From Burkholderiaceae bacterium (lineage in GTDB: Bacteria > Pseudomonadota > Gammaproteobacteria > Burkholderiales > Burkholderiaceae): 15,369 nt of DNA. The notes beneath the pieces were generated by a model that had not been told where the DNA came from, searched no databases, and saw only the letters and a program-made list of their open reading frames with translations. The stretch covers positions 1-15,369 of the forward strand of contig JALREG010000349.1 in NCBI GenBank assembly GCA_023253905.1, written 5' to 3'. This document shows positions 13,390 to 15,369 of this stretch, piece after piece. The position numbers were made by a program, and so were the translations under genes. Position 1 is the first letter of the stretch, and every line of letters starts with the position of its first letter.

Positions 13390-14841
13390 ATGTCGTCGGA
13401 TGAACTCGTGGATGTCATTGTCGTCGGGGCGGGAGGCGCTGGCCTGTCGGCTGCGATAGAAGCCGCACGTGCCGGTGGCCGGGTGCTCGTTCTTGAAAAA
13501 GGCGACCAGGTACGAGGCAGCACCGGCTGGTCGGTGGGGTCATTGAGCGCCGCCGGCACGGCTCTGCAGCGACGGGCGGGCATCTCTGACCATCCGGATC
13601 ATCACTTCGAGGACCTTGGACGCTTCAACGCGGGCAAGGGGGATGGCGATAACCTGGCGCTCAGGCGAATACTGGTCGATGAAGTGCCCGACGCACTGGC
13701 CTGGCTGGAGCAGCTGGGCGTATCGTTTGTTGGACCCAGCCCGGAGCCGCCTCACCGCGTGCCGCGAATGCACAATGTGGTGCCGAGTTCAGCCGCGTTC
13801 GGGGCCTGTCTGGTTCGGGAGTGTGAGAGGTTGGGGGTTGAAATTCGATGCGGCTGGCGCATGTCGGGCTGGGTGATCGAAGCGGGCCGGATTGGCGGTG
13901 TGCAGGCAGTGAGCCCTGATGGACGCACTCATTCGCTTACCGCCCAACGCGGGGTTGTACTTGCGGCCGGTGATTTCTCCGCGTCCCGCGAGTTGAAGGC
14001 GCGGTTTTTCGGGCCCGAAGTGGTGGAGGCAGATCCCGTCAACCCGCTCTCAACCGGAGACGCCTTGCTGCTCGCCGAGTCGATCGGCGCACGGGTTCTG
14101 AACGGGCGCATGGGTAACCCGCCCAAGCTTCGCTTCGTTCCTGCGCCCCCCAGCTGGTTGCAGCGTCTGCCCACGCAGCCCTGGGTGGGACGTGTGCTGG
14201 CGTTTGCCTGGCGAACTGCGCCGCAGTGGCTGATCCGTCCGTTCGTGGTTCGCTTCCTGACCACTGCGATGGGGCCCGAGCCCACCCTTTTCCGCTGTGG
14301 CGCGGTGCTGGTCGATCCTGATGGACGCGCGGTACCGATCGACTTCAAGAACACCGCGCGAAACCTGCCGCTTACCCCGGCCCGGCTGGGGTATATCGTG
14401 TTCGACGCACAGTGCGCCGAGCAACTCCGGAGCTGGCCGAATTTCGTGTCCACCGCTCCGGGTGTCGCGTACGCCTACCTCGACGACTACAGGCGAGGAC
14501 GCCCCGATATTTATCACAGCGCAGATACCGTCGAGGGGCTAGCCGCGATGATCGGCGCACGCCCTGAGTTACTCGCCGAGTCGCTGGGCAAACACCGGCG
14601 TAGTCCCTGGTTTGCGCTGGGGCCGCTGCGCGGCGTGGTGACGCTCACCGATGGCGGGCTCGCCGTCGACACACTGCATCGCGTGCTGGGGCAGGACGAC
14701 CAGCCCATACCGGGTCTGTATGCCGCGGGCTCGACCGGCCAGGGGGGCGTACTGCTCGAAGGGCATGGGCACCATCTGGGTTGGGCTTTTGTGTCGGGCC
14801 GGCGTGCCGGCCGCAGCATCATGGGTTATCTGGAGGCTTGA
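13390..14841 (+). CDS. FAD-dependent oxidoreductase, fumarate reductase/3-ketosteroid dehydrogenase type
   Basis: This 483-residue flavoprotein belongs to the FAD_binding_2 (succinate dehydrogenase/fumarate reductase flavoprotein) family. The dinucleotide fold is at the N-terminus: VIVVGAGGAGLSAAIEAA 9-26 with GxGxxG at 13-18 and the ribose-binding E36. GSTGWSVGSLSAAGT 43-57 is the flavin-facing loop. A second strand, GVVLAAGDFSAS 188-199, and the C-terminal FAD motif IPGLYAAGSTGQGG 440-453 follow. A His-rich segment, EGHGHHLGWAFVSGRRAGR 457-475, lies where relatives place substrate residues. It has no signal peptide or heme motif, so it is probably cytosolic and needs a separate electron partner. 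The substrate is unknown. It lies 51 bp after the CoA-transferase, and its TGA abuts the ATG of the small membrane protein. The start is preceded by AAAGGGGGGG, a strong but homopolymeric Shine-Dalgarno. Confidence 0.9.
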   Translation: MSSDELVDVIVVGAGGAGLSAAIEAARAGGRVLVLEKGDQVRGSTGWSVGSLSAAGTALQRRAGISDHPDHHFEDLGRFNAGKGDGDNLALRRILVDEVPDALAWLEQLGVSFVGPSPEPPHRVPRMHNVVPSSAAFGACLVRECERLGVEIRCGWRMSGWVIEAGRIGGVQAVSPDGRTHSLTAQRGVVLAAGDFSASRELKARFFGPEVVEADPVNPLSTGDALLLAESIGARVLNGRMGNPPKLRFVPAPPSWLQRLPTQPWVGRVLAFAWRTAPQWLIRPFVVRFLTTAMGPEPTLFRCGAVLVDPDGRAVPIDFKNTARNLPLTPARLGYIVFDAQCAEQLRSWPNFVSTAPGVAYAYLDDYRRGRPDIYHSADTVEGLAAMIGARPELLAESLGKHRRSPWFALGPLRGVVTLTDGGLAVDTLHRVLGQDDQPIPGLYAAGSTGQGGVLLEGHGHHLGWAFVSGRRAGRSIMGYLEA

Positions 14842-15066
14842 ATGCGTTATCCCGCAATTGAATTCGTCGCCCTGCATGGCCGGAAACTCGCGGTCGCGGT
14901 GGGCGCGCTCGCCGCGCTTTTGGCAGCGGTCCACGTGACGCTTTCAGGCTTTGGGCCGATCGTAACCGTGGTCGCCAGCGTAGCGGCTGGGGCTGCAGGC
15001 TGGGCCCTGGCCAGGGTGGGAGCCGAGATTGTCGAATTGATCGCTGAAACGCTGATGCCGCACTGA
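14842..15066 (+). CDS. Small two-helix membrane protein, unknown function
   Basis: This is a 74-residue hypothetical protein with two hydrophobic segments (about 15-33 and 38-57) joined by a short turn around Gly36-Pro39. A basic N-terminal stretch (HGRK 12-15) suggests the N-terminus is inside. The tail has an acidic amphipathic look (EIVELIAE 62-69). The ATG directly follows the TGA of the FAD oxidoreductase, and GGAGG at 14832-14836 lies inside that gene, so translation is almost certainly coupled. This makes it a candidate membrane anchor or partner for the flavoprotein, by analogy with the small subunits of other flavin reductases, but there is no recognisable heme, quinone or iron-sulfur motif. 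I do not recognise a family. Confidence 0.75.
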   Translation: MRYPAIEFVALHGRKLAVAVGALAALLAAVHVTLSGFGPIVTVVASVAAGAAGWALARVGAEIVELIAETLMPH

Positions 15067-15096
15067 ATCTGCCTCGACGGTCTGCAATTCCGAGGA

Positions 15097-15105
15097 TGCT
15101 ATACT
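15097..15105 (+). promoter_or_regulatory. Extended -10 promoter for carA
   Basis: TGCTATACT is an extended -10 (TG, one base, TATACT) 33 bp upstream of the proposed TTG start. No good -35 is present. It would put the transcript start near 15112 and gives carA a promoter separate from the genes before it. Confidence 0.55.
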
Positions 15106-15126
15106 CCAAAAGTTTTACCTTCTCTC

Positions 15127-15131
15127 GGGAG
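15127..15131 (+). promoter_or_regulatory. Ribosome binding site supporting a TTG start for carA
   Basis: GGGAG sits seven bases before the TTG at 15139-15141. No in-frame ATG or earlier GTG exists between the previous stop (15064-15066) and the conserved part of CarA, so this decides the start. Confidence 0.5.
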
Positions 15132-15138
15132 CCCGGCC

Positions 15139-15369
15139 TTGGTTTTGACTTCGTCCTCCGATCGCGACCTTTCCCGTACCTCGGCAATTGGGCAGACAGA
15201 TAAAGGGCTGGCAGCTAAGGGGCCGTTGGATAGAGGGCCGGCAGAAACACCCTCGGCCTCGGAGTTTCCCCGGCTTCTTCCCGAAATAGTTCCGGCTCTC
15301 CTGGTGCTTGCTGACGGTAGCGTTTTTCGAGGCGTTTCGGTGGGCTCGTCTGGCCAGTCGGTGGGCGAG
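15139..15369 (+). CDS. carA: Carbamoyl-phosphate synthase small subunit, N-terminal fragment
   Basis: The frame is open to the window edge. Residues encoded from about 15286 (EIVPALLVLADGSVFRGVSV, then GSSGQSVGE) match the start of CarA, for example E. coli ALLVLEDGTQFHGRAIG followed by ATGSAVGE. CarA is the glutaminase subunit that feeds ammonia to CarB for carbamoyl phosphate in arginine and pyrimidine synthesis. CarA usually begins within a few residues of this strand. Here about 50 extra in-frame codons precede it, rich in Ser, Asp, Gly and Pro, with an in-frame 30-bp imperfect repeat at 15199-15244. There is no ATG; TTG at 15139 with its Shine-Dalgarno is the best start, with TTG at 15145 or 15226 or GTG at 15304 as alternatives. 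The glutaminase domain lies outside the window. Confidence 0.85.
   Translation, partial: MVLTSSSDRDLSRTSAIGQTDKGLAAKGPLDRGPAETPSASEFPRLLPEIVPALLVLADGSVFRGVSVGSSGQSVGE
15199..15244 (+). repeat. In-frame imperfect direct repeat, 30-bp period
   Basis: A 16-bp unit at 15199-15214 (GATAAAGGGCTGGCAG) recurs at 15229-15244 (GATAGAGGGCCGGCAG) with two mismatches, exactly ten codons apart. The units encode DKGLA and DRGPA in the carA frame, with a related AKGPL between them. It looks like a recent small duplication. Confidence 0.6.

Noticed and set aside
1..15369. CRISPR arrays, insertion sequences, integrases, tRNA or rRNA genes
   Set aside because: No regularly spaced repeats, transposase motifs or tRNA cloverleaf were seen on either strand by eye; very short or diverged elements could be missed.

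Overview
The window looks like chromosomal DNA of a high-GC betaproteobacterium, probably Burkholderiales. The evidence is the Rho sequence (420 aa, beta-type N-terminus), the trxA-rho pair, and the order SRP RNA-dnaX-ybaB-recR followed later by carA. No tRNA, insertion sequence, integrase, CRISPR array or phage gene is visible, and composition looks even throughout. The placement below class level is inference.

Layout. (1) Bases 1-107: the tail of a SlyD-like peptidyl-prolyl isomerase on +, whose stop codon overlaps the stop of the converging gene. (2) Bases 104-6865, all on -: read in transcription order, a YfhO-type multi-membrane protein (GTG start behind a very strong ribosome binding site), then after 154 bp a tight three-gene run. 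That run is a YddA/SbmA-type ABC transporter, a small methyltransferase-like protein and an NdvA-type (cyclic beta-glucan exporter family) ABC transporter, separated by 27 and 38 bp. This is the least understood part of the window. (3) Bases 6993-8858, on -: trxA, a strong hairpin terminator, a C-rich 230-nt leader, then rho. (4) Bases 8970-11441 onward, on +: the 4.5S SRP RNA (ffs), then dnaX, ybaB/ebfC and recR, the classic clamp-loader/recombination cluster. (5) Bases 12094-15066, on +: a CaiB/BaiF CoA-transferase, a fumarate-reductase-type FAD oxidoreductase and a tiny two-helix membrane protein whose ATG directly follows the oxidoreductase stop. (6) From 15139: the start of carA, apparently with a TTG start and an unusual N-terminal extension, behind an extended -10 promoter.

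How the genes work together. Regions 3 and 4 are housekeeping: thiol redox, transcription termination, protein targeting, replication and recombination repair. Region 5 looks like a small acyl-CoA/redox module inserted between recR and carA. Region 2 looks like an envelope or glycan export module whose substrate cannot be read from the sequence.

The most notable signals are: a nine-G tract followed by five Cs in dnaX exactly where the clamp-loader domains end, where a -1 shift would give a 434-residue product close to the size of E. coli gamma; the YddA-type/methyltransferase-like/NdvA-type operon, in which the YddA-type ATPase has Asp in place of the catalytic Glu; a C-rich, G-poor rho leader with overlapping inverted repeats; and the extended carA N-terminus carrying an in-frame 30-bp repeat.
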